DNA of 5,118 nt from Kingella oralis (GTDB lineage: Bacteria > Pseudomonadota > Gammaproteobacteria > Burkholderiales > Neisseriaceae). Made by a program: the position numbers and the translations under genes. The notes beneath the pieces were generated by a model. It worked only from the letters and a program-made list of their open reading frames with translations, was not told the DNA's origin and ran no database searches. Location: positions 1 to 5,118 of the forward strand of contig CAJPSG010000110.1 in assembly GCA_905373195.1 (NCBI GenBank), given 5' to 3'. Of this stretch, positions 1 to 5,118 are shown one piece after another (position 1 is the stretch's first letter; every line of letters starts with the position of its first letter).

Positions 1-53
1 TTTCAGGCTGCCTTTTTGAGTATAATGCAGCGTTTGTTTGGCAGCCTGAAAAG
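1..53 (+). repeat. Left copy of the 53-bp perfect inverted repeat
   Basis: Identical to the reverse complement of 849-901 over 53 bases, after which the two diverge (GGC against CCG). It contains TATAAT at 21-26 on the plus strand, directed rightwards into the DUS array and antisense to pqiC. Its right DUS core (40-51) can also pair with 74-85, giving a 12-bp hairpin followed by TTT on the plus strand, so any short transcript from this box might stop there. The repeat may continue left of the window. Confidence 0.9.
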
Positions 54-298
54 GGCAGGGCGGGTAAACAGCGTTTCAGGCTGCCTTTGGGTTTTCAGGC
101 TGCCCGAGCGGGGCGGCAGCGCAATGTTTGCAAACTTGTTACCAAGGGCAACCACCAAAGGCAGCCTGAAAAGGGCGGCAGGGTTTGCACTTATGGATTT
201 TCAGGCTGCCTCAGGCAAACCGCGCAAAGGCAGCCTGAAAAACCGTTTCGCGCGATGATGTGAACAAGCCGTTTTCAAGCTGCCGTATATTAGCGATG
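54..298. repeat. Gene-free DUS array downstream of pqiC
   Basis: I see no credible gene here; an 80-residue open frame on the plus strand is largely translated DUS copies. Perfect DUS 12-mers lie at 75-86 (minus), 159-170 (plus), 200-211 (minus) and 228-239 (plus). One-mismatch and two-mismatch copies lie at 94-105 and 274-285. With the copies in the adjoining 1-53 repeat this makes eight DUS or DUS-like units in 285 bp. A 17-bp direct repeat, DUS core plus AAGGGC, occurs at 40-56 and 160-176. A 10-bp palindrome GTTTGCAAAC is at 126-135. Confidence 0.85.
159..211 (-). terminator. Possible pqiC terminator hairpin from an inverted DUS pair
   Basis: Perfect DUS copies at 159-170 (plus) and 200-211 (minus) give a perfect 14-bp stem (159-172 with 198-211) and a 25-nt loop, followed by only three T on the minus strand. 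The 198-211 arm can instead pair with the DUS at 228-241 (14 bp, 16-nt loop), so the two hairpins exclude each other. Either could end the pqiC transcript, but neither is a strong classical terminator. Confidence 0.4.
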
Positions 299-814
299 TT
301 AGCGTGCAATCTGTCGGGCAACCGTTGCCAAGCCGTTGTCCAAGCTGTTGAGCATGGCGGCGTAGCCATCGCCTTGCTGCGGTGTGATAACGTGAAACGG
401 GATTTGTGTGCCGTTTTGCCAACGGGCATAGCCGCTGATTTCGGTTTCGCCGCGATAGCTGCCTTGGAAGCGGTCAATGTACACCGTAAGCTGCGGGTTG
501 CCCGCATCGGCGGGTTGGTATTTCAGGCTGCCAGATGCGTTGAGTTTGTTTGCCAACGCGCGGGCAAGGGCTTGGTCTAGCGGCGATGCCCACAGGTTGT
601 TTTGCGCAAACGTGAGCGTGTGTTCATCGCTTTGGTAGAGCAGACTGTCGCCATTGATGGGCGCGGCAAGCACGATGTTCACGCCGATGTTGCGCGCGGG
701 GTTGCTTTGGGCGGGCAGCCTGAACGCGCTATCGGGCAGTTGGTAATATTGTGTGGGCGAGGGACTGCTACACGCGGTAAGCAATAGCGCGGCAACAAGA
801 GATAATTTTTTCAT
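299..814 (-). CDS. pqiC: PqiC/YmbA-family outer-membrane lipoprotein (ABC-type transport auxiliary component)
   Basis: The product (171 aa; E. coli PqiC is about 187) begins with a lipoprotein signal peptide, MKKLSLVAALLLTAC, with lipobox LTAC, so Cys15 would be lipidated. YYQLPDSAFRL (23-33), SLLYQSDEHTL (57-67), NNLWASPLDQ (72-81) and GDGYAAM (148-154) match the PqiC/YmbA family (DUF330). PqiC is the outer-membrane partner of PqiA and the MCE protein PqiB, which form a periplasm-spanning lipid conduit. No pqiA or pqiB lies upstream: the preceding gene is ftsH, behind a terminator, so pqiC seems to be its own transcription unit here. I chose the ATG at 814 because it opens the signal peptide; an upstream TTG at 886 would add 24 residues encoded partly by the repeat. 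The Shine-Dalgarno sequence is weak. Two DUS-like 12-mers lie inside the gene. Family is secure; exact partner is inferred. Confidence 0.87.
   Translation of the reverse strand: MKKLSLVAALLLTACSSPSPTQYYQLPDSAFRLPAQSNPARNIGVNIVLAAPINGDSLLYQSDEHTLTFAQNNLWASPLDQALARALANKLNASGSLKYQPADAGNPQLTVYIDRFQGSYRGETEISGYARWQNGTQIPFHVITPQQGDGYAAMLNSLDNGLATVARQIAR
522..533 (-). repeat. DUS with one mismatch inside pqiC
   Basis: The minus strand reads TGGCAGCCTGAA, one mismatch from the canonical DUS. It encodes GSLK at residues 95-98 of the lipoprotein, in a variable region between the conserved LWASPLDQ block and the C-terminal half. Confidence 0.7.
713..724 (+). repeat. DUS with one mismatch inside pqiC
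   Basis: GGGCAGCCTGAA differs from the canonical 12-mer only at the first base. On the coding strand it encodes FRLP, at residues 31-34 of the lipoprotein. Confidence 0.7.
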
Positions 815-848
815 AATCAATGCTTTGAAATAATGAGAACGCGGGCGG

Positions 849-901
849 CTTTTCAGGCTGCCAAACAAACGCTGCATTATACTCAAAAAGGCAGCCTGAA
901 A
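849..901 (-). repeat. Right copy of a 53-bp perfect inverted repeat
   Basis: The reverse complement of 849-901 is identical to 1-53. Read on the minus strand, the unit is a DUS, five T, GAG, TATAAT, a short spacer with GCAGCG and TTTGTTT, and an inverted DUS core. Its ends TTTCAGGCTGCC and GGCAGCCTGAAA are themselves inverted repeats around a 27-nt centre. This copy supplies the pqiC -10 box and one arm of the ftsH terminator. Confidence 0.9.
876..881 (-). promoter_or_regulatory. Probable -10 box of the pqiC promoter
   Basis: The minus strand carries a perfect TATAAT here, and transcription would begin near 869, about 55 nt before the pqiC ATG. No good -35 is seen at 16 to 18 bp; the best upstream candidates (GCGTTT, CGTTTC) are weak and fall at the edge of the DUS. 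The box is inside the 53-bp repeat and directly after the ftsH terminator. The -10 match is exact, but promoter activity is inferred. Confidence 0.55.
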
Positions 902-931
902 CGCGCTTTACTCGTTTTCAGGCTGCCTTTT
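886..931 (-). terminator. Rho-independent terminator of ftsH built from an inverted DUS pair
   Basis: Perfect DUS copies at 889-900 (plus) and 917-928 (minus) form a perfect 16-bp stem (886-901 with 916-931) with a 14-nt loop. It lies eight bases after the ftsH stop. On the minus strand the right arm runs into a stretch of five T (889-885), so this is the most classical terminator in the window. Its 3' end abuts the TATAAT of the next promoter (876-881) and it overlaps the 53-bp repeat. Confidence 0.8.
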
Positions 932-938
932 ATCGGCG

Positions 939-2972
939 TTAGGCTTTATCTTTCGGCTCTTCGCCGTTATCGGATGGCGCAACTGCTTGCGTTTGTTCAG
1001 CGGCTGGCTTGGCTTCATCTGCCGCATTATTTGCCGTTTCAGGCTGCGGTTTTACCAAGTTTACTGCTTTCTCGGCTTCATCCACTTCGGGCAGCGTTTC
1101 AAATTCCACGCCATCAATCACATCGCCGCCATTGCGCACATTATGGCTGTAATCCTTGGGCGGGCTGGGCTGCTTGCCCGCCATGATTTCCAGCACTTGG
1201 TCGCGGTCAATGGTTTCCCATTCCACCAACGCCTTGCACATGGTTTCCATTTTGTCGCGGTTTTCGCTCAAAATTTGATAAGCAACGGCGTATTGCTCGT
1301 CCAAAATGCGGCGCACTTCGGCATCCACATCTTGCTGCGTTTTCTCGGAAATATTTTGCGAACGGGTAACGCTGCGCCCCAAAAACACTTCGCCCTCGTT
1401 TTCCGCATACACCATCACGCCCATGCGCTCGCTCATGCCATAGCGCGTAACCATATCGCGGGCGATTTGCGTGGCGCGTTCAAAGTCGTTGGATGCGCCT
1501 GTAGAAATGCGTCCCACAAAAATATCCTCGGCGATGCGCCCGCCAAACAAAATCGCCAACTGGCTCAACATTTGGTCTTTGTACATAGAAATGCGGTCGC
1601 GCTCGGGCAACTGCCAAGTCAAGCCCAGCGCGCGTCCGCGCGGCATAATGGTTACTTTGTGCACAGGGTCGGTAAACGGCAGGCTTTCCGCCACAATCGC
1701 GTGCCCCGCTTCGTGGTAGGCGGTGGCGCGTTTTTCGTCTTCGTGCATCACCATGCTGCGGCGTTCAGGACCCATGTAGATTTTGTCTTTTGCATCTTCA
1801 AAATCGCTTTGGTCCACCTTTACTTTATTGCGGCGACCCGCAAACAGCGCAGCTTCGTTCACCAAATTCGCCAAATCCGCGCCCGAAAAACCTGGTGTGC
1901 CACGCGCCAGCGATACCAAATCCACGCTTTCATCCAGTGGCACTTTTTGCGCGTGCACTTTCAAAATCTGCTCGCGCCCGCGAATATCGGGCAGCGGCAC
2001 CACCACTTGGCGGTCAAACCGCCCGGGGCGTTGCAGCGCGGGGTCTAACACATCGGGGCGGTTGGTCGCGGCAATCACAATCACGGTTTGATTGCTTTCA
2101 AAGCCATCCATTTCCACCAGCAATTGGTTCAGCGTTTGCTCACGCTCATCGTTGCCGCCACCCAAGCCTGCGCCGCGTTGGCGACCGACCGCATCAATCT
2201 CGTCAATAAAAATGATGCACGGCGCGTTTTTCTTAGCTTGCTCAAACATATCGCGCACGCGGCTTGCACCCACACCCACAAACATTTCCACAAAATCCGA
2301 ACCCGAAATGCTGAAAAACGGCACGCCCGCCTCGCCCGCAATGGCTTTGGCGAGCAAGGTTTTGCCCGTGCCTGGGCTGCCTGCCAGCAAAATGCCACGC
2401 GGCACACGCCCGCCTAGGCTTTGATAGCGGTCGGGGGCTTTGAGGTAGTCCACAATTTCCTGCACTTCTTCTTTGGCTTCATCGCAGCCTGCCACATCGG
2501 CAAATTTCACCGTGTTGGCATCTTTATCCAGCAGCTTGGCGCGGCTTTTGCCAAACGAAAACGCACCGCCTTTGCCGCCGCCCGCTTGCATCCGCATAAA
2601 CCACATCCACGCGCCAATCAACAGTAGCACGGGCAGCAGGCTCATAAACAAACTGCTTAAAACGCCCGGTTTCTCCTCGGGTGTAACTTTAAAGCGCACT
2701 TTGTTGTCCACCAGCAGCGTTACCAAATTGTCGTCCATTGGTGCGTTGGTTTTGAACGTGGTTTTGTCTTTGCGCTCGCCTTTGATTTCGTAGCCAATCG
2801 GCGAGCCTTCAATATTCAGGCTGCTGATTTGCCCTGCTTTAACTTGTTGGATAAATTGAGAATATTCAATTTGCTGGTTATCCACTTTGGTTTCGCGCAT
2901 ATACTGCACGCCAAAGGCGATGCCCAAAAATAAAATCGCCCCTGCAACGAGGTTTTTTAAGTTGCTTCCCAC
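939..2972 (-). CDS. ftsH: ATP-dependent zinc metalloprotease FtsH (inner membrane AAA+ protease)
   Basis: FtsH (677 aa) extracts and degrades membrane proteins and short-lived regulators, using ATP to thread substrates into a zinc protease chamber facing the cytoplasm. In order: transmembrane helix 1 (about 7-23), periplasmic domain (about 24-103), transmembrane helix 2 (104-126), a Gly-rich linker, then the AAA+ domain. This has Walker A GSPGTGKT (198-205), pore loop FVG (231-233), Walker [10 protein letters not shown] (252-260), sensor-1 N304 and arginine fingers R315/R318. The M41 peptidase has HEAGH (420-424), with D496 in STGASND as likely third zinc ligand. A low-complexity tail rich in Glu, Ala and Pro (about 616-677) ends the protein. 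Walker A has Ser where E. coli has Pro, which the GxxxxGKT consensus tolerates. Translation starts at GTG with AGGAG nine bases upstream. It is probably co-transcribed with rlmE. A bidirectional-looking DUS hairpin follows the stop. Confidence 0.98.
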   Translation of the reverse strand: MGSNLKNLVAGAILFLGIAFGVQYMRETKVDNQQIEYSQFIQQVKAGQISSLNIEGSPIGYEIKGERKDKTTFKTNAPMDDNLVTLLVDNKVRFKVTPEEKPGVLSSLFMSLLPVLLLIGAWMWFMRMQAGGGKGGAFSFGKSRAKLLDKDANTVKFADVAGCDEAKEEVQEIVDYLKAPDRYQSLGGRVPRGILLAGSPGTGKTLLAKAIAGEAGVPFFSISGSDFVEMFVGVGASRVRDMFEQAKKNAPCIIFIDEIDAVGRQRGAGLGGGNDEREQTLNQLLVEMDGFESNQTVIVIAATNRPDVLDPALQRPGRFDRQVVVPLPDIRGREQILKVHAQKVPLDESVDLVSLARGTPGFSGADLANLVNEAALFAGRRNKVKVDQSDFEDAKDKIYMGPERRSMVMHEDEKRATAYHEAGHAIVAESLPFTDPVHKVTIMPRGRALGLTWQLPERDRISMYKDQMLSQLAILFGGRIAEDIFVGRISTGASNDFERATQIARDMVTRYGMSERMGVMVYAENEGEVFLGRSVTRSQNISEKTQQDVDAEVRRILDEQYAVAYQILSENRDKMETMCKALVEWETIDRDQVLEIMAGKQPSPPKDYSHNVRNGGDVIDGVEFETLPEVDEAEKAVNLVKPQPETANNAADEAKPAAEQTQAVAPSDNGEEPKDKA

Positions 2973-2981
2973 AGAAACAAA

Positions 2982-2986
2982 CTCCT
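2982..2986 (-). promoter_or_regulatory. Shine-Dalgarno sequence that fixes the GTG start of ftsH
   Basis: The minus strand reads AGGAG, nine bases before a GTG at 2972-2970. This is the best ribosome-binding site visible in the window and supports the GTG as the start. Confidence 0.75.
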
Positions 2987-3023
2987 ATTGATGAGAAAAA
3001 TGAAAAGGGATTGTAGAGTATTT

Positions 3024-3035
3024 TTCAGGCTGCCT
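3024..3035 (-). repeat. Single DNA uptake sequence at the end of rlmE
   Basis: This is a perfect AGGCAGCCTGAA on the minus strand. Its last plus-strand base is shared with the rlmE stop codon. Unlike the copies at the other junctions it has no inverted partner, so it cannot form a DUS hairpin. That fits transcription continuing into ftsH. Confidence 0.85.
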
Positions 3036-3655
3036 TAGCGTTTATTCTTGCCTAATAAATAAATCTCACTAGACCGATTGCGCGAGGCATCGGGTTTGCG
3101 CGTTTGCACCGTGCCGAACACTTCGCGCATGGCAGCCATGTATTCTTGATAGCCCGAACCTTGAAACACTTTCACCAAAAACGCGCCGCCTGTTTTCAAA
3201 TGTTCGCGGGCGAAATCTAACGCCAGTTCGCACAAATAAAAGCTCCGCGCTTGGTCTATGGTGTCGTTGCCCGACATATTGGGTGCCATATCGCAAATTA
3301 CAAGGTCTAGCGCGCGGTTATCCAGCAGGCGTTCAAACTCGGCCAACACGGCTTCTTCACGAAAATCGCCTTGGATAAAATCCACGCCGTCGAGCGCGTC
3401 CATTGGCAGAATGTCTAGCGCGAATACTTTGCCTGTTTTGCCTACCAGTTTGGCGGCAATTTGCGACCAGCTGCCGGGGGCAGAACCTAAATCGGCTAAA
3501 ACCGTGCCTTGTTTGATGAGCTTGTCTTTTTCGTTTATTTCTAACAGTTTATAGGCGGCGCGGGCGCGGTAGCCGTCTTTTTGGGCGCGTTTAACGTAGG
3601 GGTCGTTAACGTGTTCGTGCAGCCATGCGGGGGAGGATTTGGAGCGTTGTGCCAT
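3035..3655 (-). CDS. rlmE: 23S rRNA (uridine(2552)-2'-O)-methyltransferase RlmE/FtsJ
   Basis: The 206-aa product is a SAM-dependent methyltransferase that modifies U2552 in the A-loop of 23S rRNA during late assembly of the 50S subunit. E. coli RlmE has 209 aa. The SAM-binding motif [13 protein letters not shown] is at 53-65. The acidic residue D81 lies in ALDILPM, and the [10 protein letters not shown] motif is at 120-129. The catalytic tetrad is complete as K36, D122, K162 and E197, each two positions before the E. coli residues K38, D124, K164 and E199. The ATG at 3655 gives the expected N-terminus. No clear Shine-Dalgarno sequence is visible ahead of it, which is odd for a housekeeping gene. 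ftsH follows after 62 bp on the same strand without a DUS hairpin, reproducing the rlmE-ftsH pair of E. coli. I saw no convincing sigma32 site upstream. Confidence 0.97.
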   Translation of the reverse strand: MAQRSKSSPAWLHEHVNDPYVKRAQKDGYRARAAYKLLEINEKDKLIKQGTVLADLGSAPGSWSQIAAKLVGKTGKVFALDILPMDALDGVDFIQGDFREEAVLAEFERLLDNRALDLVICDMAPNMSGNDTIDQARSFYLCELALDFAREHLKTGGAFLVKVFQGSGYQEYMAAMREVFGTVQTRKPDASRNRSSEIYLLGKNKR

Positions 3656-3677
3656 AGTTATAGTAATGAGGTGTGTT

Positions 3678-3719
3678 TTAGGCAGCCTGAAAACGGATTA
3701 TGGTTTTCAGGCTGCCTAA
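3678..3719. terminator. Inverted DUS pair forming a hairpin between fpr and rlmE
   Basis: Perfect DUS copies at 3680-3691 (plus) and 3706-3717 (minus) give a perfect 16-bp stem (3678-3693 with 3704-3719) and a 10-nt loop. It sits 11 bp after the fpr stop codon and 22 bp before the rlmE start. Neither strand has a clear U-tract after the stem; AAACAC follows on the minus strand. Termination efficiency is uncertain, and some readthrough into rlmE is possible. Confidence 0.6.
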
Positions 3720-3730
3720 TGAGCAAAAAA

Positions 3731-4513
3731 TTATTGTTCTACAAAGGCGCGTTCAATCAGATAATCGCCGCGCACGCCTGTTTTGGGCGAGCCAACTAAG
3801 CCGAAGCTGTCTAGTATGGCGGAAGTGTCGGCGTTCATCGGCATGCTGCCGCAGAGCATGGCGCGGTCGTCTTTGGGGTTGATGGGCGGCAGGCCGATGT
3901 CGTCAAACAGTTTGCCGCTTTTCATCAGGTCGGTTAAACGCCCGTGGTGTTCAAAGGGTTCGCGTGAGACTACGGGGTAGTAAATCAGTTTTTCGCGCAC
4001 CATTTCGCCGAGAAATTCGTGGTTGGGCAAATCGCGCGTGAAATGGTCGTAATACGCTAAATCTTGTTTGTGGCGCACGCCGTGCACCAGAATCACTTTT
4101 TCAAATTGCTCGTAAATATCGGGGTCGCGCGTGATGCTTAAAAACGGGGCAAGCCCTGTGCCTGTTGATAATAAATAGAGGTGTTTGCCGCCTTCGTTCA
4201 GGTCGCTGGCGATGAGTGTACCCGTGGGCTTTTTGCTGATGAAGATGTCGTCGCCCACTTGGATGTGCTGCAAGCGGCTGGTGAGCGGGCCATCTTGCAC
4301 TTTGATGCTGAAAAATTCTAAATGTTCTTCCCAGTTGGGGCTGGCGATGCTGTATGCGCGCATGATGGGTTTGCCGTTGTCGCCCATTACGCCAATCATC
4401 ACGAATTGCCCGTTTTCAAAGCGCAGGCTTTCATCGCGCGTGCAGGTGAAGCTGAAATAGGCATCGGTCCAATGGTGTACGGTGAGAACTTTTTGGGTGT
4501 TGTATGCTGCCAT
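3731..4513 (-). CDS. fpr: Ferredoxin/flavodoxin--NADP+ reductase (FAD enzyme, bacterial subclass)
   Basis: The product (260 aa) is an FAD flavoprotein that moves electrons between NADP(H) and ferredoxin or flavodoxin in the cytoplasm. It closely resembles the roughly 258-residue Azotobacter/Pseudomonas-type Fpr. Visible motifs are RFENGQFVMIG (31-41), the FAD-binding RAYSIAS (52-58), GPLTS (75-79), the NADP-pyrophosphate loop STGTGLAPF (116-124), CGS (221-223) and the C-terminus YLIERAFVEQ. The N-terminal half is the FAD barrel and the C-terminal half is the NADP domain. I chose the ATG at 4513 because it gives the family's usual N-terminus. An in-frame TTG at 4540 would lie almost on the predicted transcription start. 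The Shine-Dalgarno sequence is weak. The gene has its own promoter and is followed by a DUS hairpin. It probably serves general redox supply (Fe-S or oxidative stress); support of the NrdB cofactor is only an inference from adjacency. Confidence 0.95.
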   Translation of the reverse strand: MAAYNTQKVLTVHHWTDAYFSFTCTRDESLRFENGQFVMIGVMGDNGKPIMRAYSIASPNWEEHLEFFSIKVQDGPLTSRLQHIQVGDDIFISKKPTGTLIASDLNEGGKHLYLLSTGTGLAPFLSITRDPDIYEQFEKVILVHGVRHKQDLAYYDHFTRDLPNHEFLGEMVREKLIYYPVVSREPFEHHGRLTDLMKSGKLFDDIGLPPINPKDDRAMLCGSMPMNADTSAILDSFGLVGSPKTGVRGDYLIERAFVEQ

Positions 4514-4548
4514 GTGTGGGCTTTCTGTTGATTTTTGCAAAACGCGGG

Positions 4549-4577
4549 ATTGTATGCAAAATGGGAGTGGCTATCAA
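4549..4577 (-). promoter_or_regulatory. Sigma70-type promoter of fpr
   Basis: On the minus strand there is a -35 box TTGATA (plus positions 4572-4577), a 17-bp spacer and a -10 box TACAAT (4549-4554). Each hexamer has one mismatch to consensus and the spacing is ideal. Transcription would begin near 4542 and give a leader of about 29 nt before the ATG at 4513. The site lies downstream of the nrdB hairpin, so fpr can be expressed independently of nrdB. This is a visual match and has not been tested. Confidence 0.7.
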
Positions 4578-4593
4578 GTGAATGCGCTAACGG

Positions 4594-4624
4594 AGGCAGC
4601 CTGAAAATGGGTTTCAGGCTGCCT
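4594..4624 (-). terminator. Inverted DUS pair forming a hairpin after nrdB
   Basis: Two perfect DUS 12-mers in opposite orientation (4594-4605 and 4613-4624) make a perfect 13-bp stem (4594-4606 with 4612-4624) around a 5-nt loop. It starts 13 bp past the nrdB stop codon. No U-tract follows the stem on the minus strand, where the next bases are CCGTTAGC. It is therefore a plausible but non-classical terminator, or an mRNA 3'-end stabiliser. Inverted DUS pairs after genes are a known neisserial arrangement. Confidence 0.6.
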
Positions 4625-4637
4625 ATTGTCTGCTTGT

Positions 4638-5118
4638 TTACAGTTCAAAGTCTTCCAAATCTTCGGTTTTGACTTCGGCATCAATTTGCCCAATCAGGTA
4701 AGACGAGATTTCCACTTCTTGCGGCGCAACTTGCACGTTGTCGGACGAGAGCCAGGTGTTAATCCACGGAATCGGGTTTTGCGTGGCTTTTTCAAACGCC
4801 GGCTGCAAACCCACGGCAAGCATGCGGGCGTTGGTGATGTATTCAACGTATTGGCACAGGATGTCTTTGTTCAAGCCTATCATGCTGCCGTCTTTAAACA
4901 GATATTGCGCCCATTCTTTTTCTTGCTCGGCGGCTTTTTTGAAGAGTTCGAAGCATTCGTTTTGCAACTCGGCGGCAATTTCCGCCCATTTCGCGCCTTC
5001 TGCGCCGCCGCGCATCAGGTTGAGCATGTGTTGTGTGCTGGTGAGATGCAGGGCTTCGTCGCGGGCGATGAGTTTGATGATTTTGGCGTTGCCTTCCATC
5101 AATTCGCGCTCGGCAAAG
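4638..5118 (-). CDS. nrdB: Class Ia ribonucleoside-diphosphate reductase, beta subunit (C-terminal part, cut by the window edge)
   Basis: NrdB holds the diiron-tyrosyl radical cofactor that NrdA uses to reduce ribonucleoside diphosphates to deoxyribonucleotides in the cytoplasm. Only the last 159 residues are visible. The reading frame stays open to the right edge (first complete codon 5117-5115, reading [10 protein letters not shown]), so the TTG at 5102 is an internal leucine codon and not a start. The segment ARDEALHLT (around 5063-5037) carries a Glu and His that correspond to the iron ligands E238 and H241 of E. coli NrdB. The motif [15 protein letters not shown] follows. The tail [10 protein letters not shown]...EDLEDFEL holds the Tyr equivalent to E. 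coli Y356 on the radical-transfer path and the NrdA-binding C-terminus. The radical Tyr and the other iron ligands lie outside the window. A DUS hairpin follows the stop. Family assignment is very secure. Confidence 0.96.
   Translation of the reverse strand, partial: FAERELMEGNAKIIKLIARDEALHLTSTQHMLNLMRGGAEGAKWAEIAAELQNECFELFKKAAEQEKEWAQYLFKDGSMIGLNKDILCQYVEYITNARMLAVGLQPAFEKATQNPIPWINTWLSSDNVQVAPQEVEISSYLIGQIDAEVKTEDLEDFEL

Noticed and set aside
16..258. Plus-strand open frame of 80 codons starting with TTG in the left repeat
   Set aside because: The protein is mostly translated DUS copies (GSLK, FRLP, FQAA), has no family resemblance and lacks a ribosome-binding site. It is an effect of the repeats.
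1..298. CRISPR-like array
   Set aside because: The repeated unit is the 12-bp DUS in both orientations with irregular spacing. It is not a direct repeat of constant length with uniform spacers, and there are no cas genes.
815..886. Extended N-terminus for pqiC from a TTG at 886
   Set aside because: It would place 24 repeat-encoded residues before a clean lipoprotein signal peptide and would start upstream of the predicted transcription start near 869.
1..901. Insertion sequence or composite transposon with 53-bp ends
   Set aside because: The bracketed segment holds only pqiC, a core lipoprotein gene. I see no transposase and no target-site duplication, though the outer left flank is off the window.
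1038..1049. Further DUS copies inside ftsH (1038-1049 and 2815-2826)
   Set aside because: Each has two mismatches, so they are too degenerate to annotate as functional uptake sites and are mentioned only for the comparison of coding and intergenic copies.
987..2048. Long plus-strand open frame of 353 codons
   Set aside because: It lies entirely antisense to ftsH, whose protein is conserved throughout. The translation is rich in His, Arg and Phe without domain motifs, typical of a shadow frame.
3010..3015. TACAAT on the minus strand upstream of ftsH as a promoter
   Set aside because: There is no recognisable -35 at 16 to 18 bp (the hexamers are TAAGGC, CTAAGG and GCTAAG). It may be a weak internal promoter, but I cannot support it.

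Overview
This window comes from a member of the Neisseriaceae, most likely Kingella or a close relative. The main evidence is the 12-mer AGGCAGCCTGAA, which occurs 12 times without mismatch (both strands counted) and 5 more times with one mismatch. It matches the Kingella-type dialect of the neisserial DNA uptake sequence (DUS) used in natural transformation. The base composition looks moderately GC-rich, and the proteins resemble proteobacterial core proteins. The genus call is inference from the DUS dialect recalled from memory, not from a search.

All five genes lie on the minus strand, so they are transcribed from right to left. In transcription order they are: the 3' part of nrdB (class Ia ribonucleotide reductase beta subunit, cut by the right window edge), fpr (ferredoxin/flavodoxin-NADP+ reductase), rlmE/ftsJ (23S rRNA U2552 2'-O-methyltransferase), ftsH (membrane AAA+ zinc protease) and pqiC (outer-membrane lipoprotein of the PqiABC lipid-transport family). 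The last 298 bases after pqiC, at the left edge, hold no convincing gene. They hold a dense DUS array.

The genes are housekeeping or envelope functions and all look intact. rlmE and ftsH are probably co-transcribed, as in E. coli. They are separated by 62 bp holding a single unpaired DUS. The other three gene-gene junctions carry inverted DUS pairs that can fold into perfect hairpins of 13 to 16 bp, and further inverted DUS copies lie downstream of pqiC. fpr has a good sigma70-type promoter of its own (TTGATA, 17 bp, TACAAT). pqiC has a perfect TATAAT upstream, embedded in a repeat.

I see no new defence, secretion or mobile system. The unusual feature is in the DNA: a perfect 53-bp inverted repeat (1-53 and 849-901) brackets pqiC and its DUS-rich downstream region. 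Each copy is bounded by inverted DUS cores and contains a TATAAT box pointing inward, so the two copies form a pair of potential convergent promoters. The left copy begins exactly at the window edge, so its full extent is unknown.
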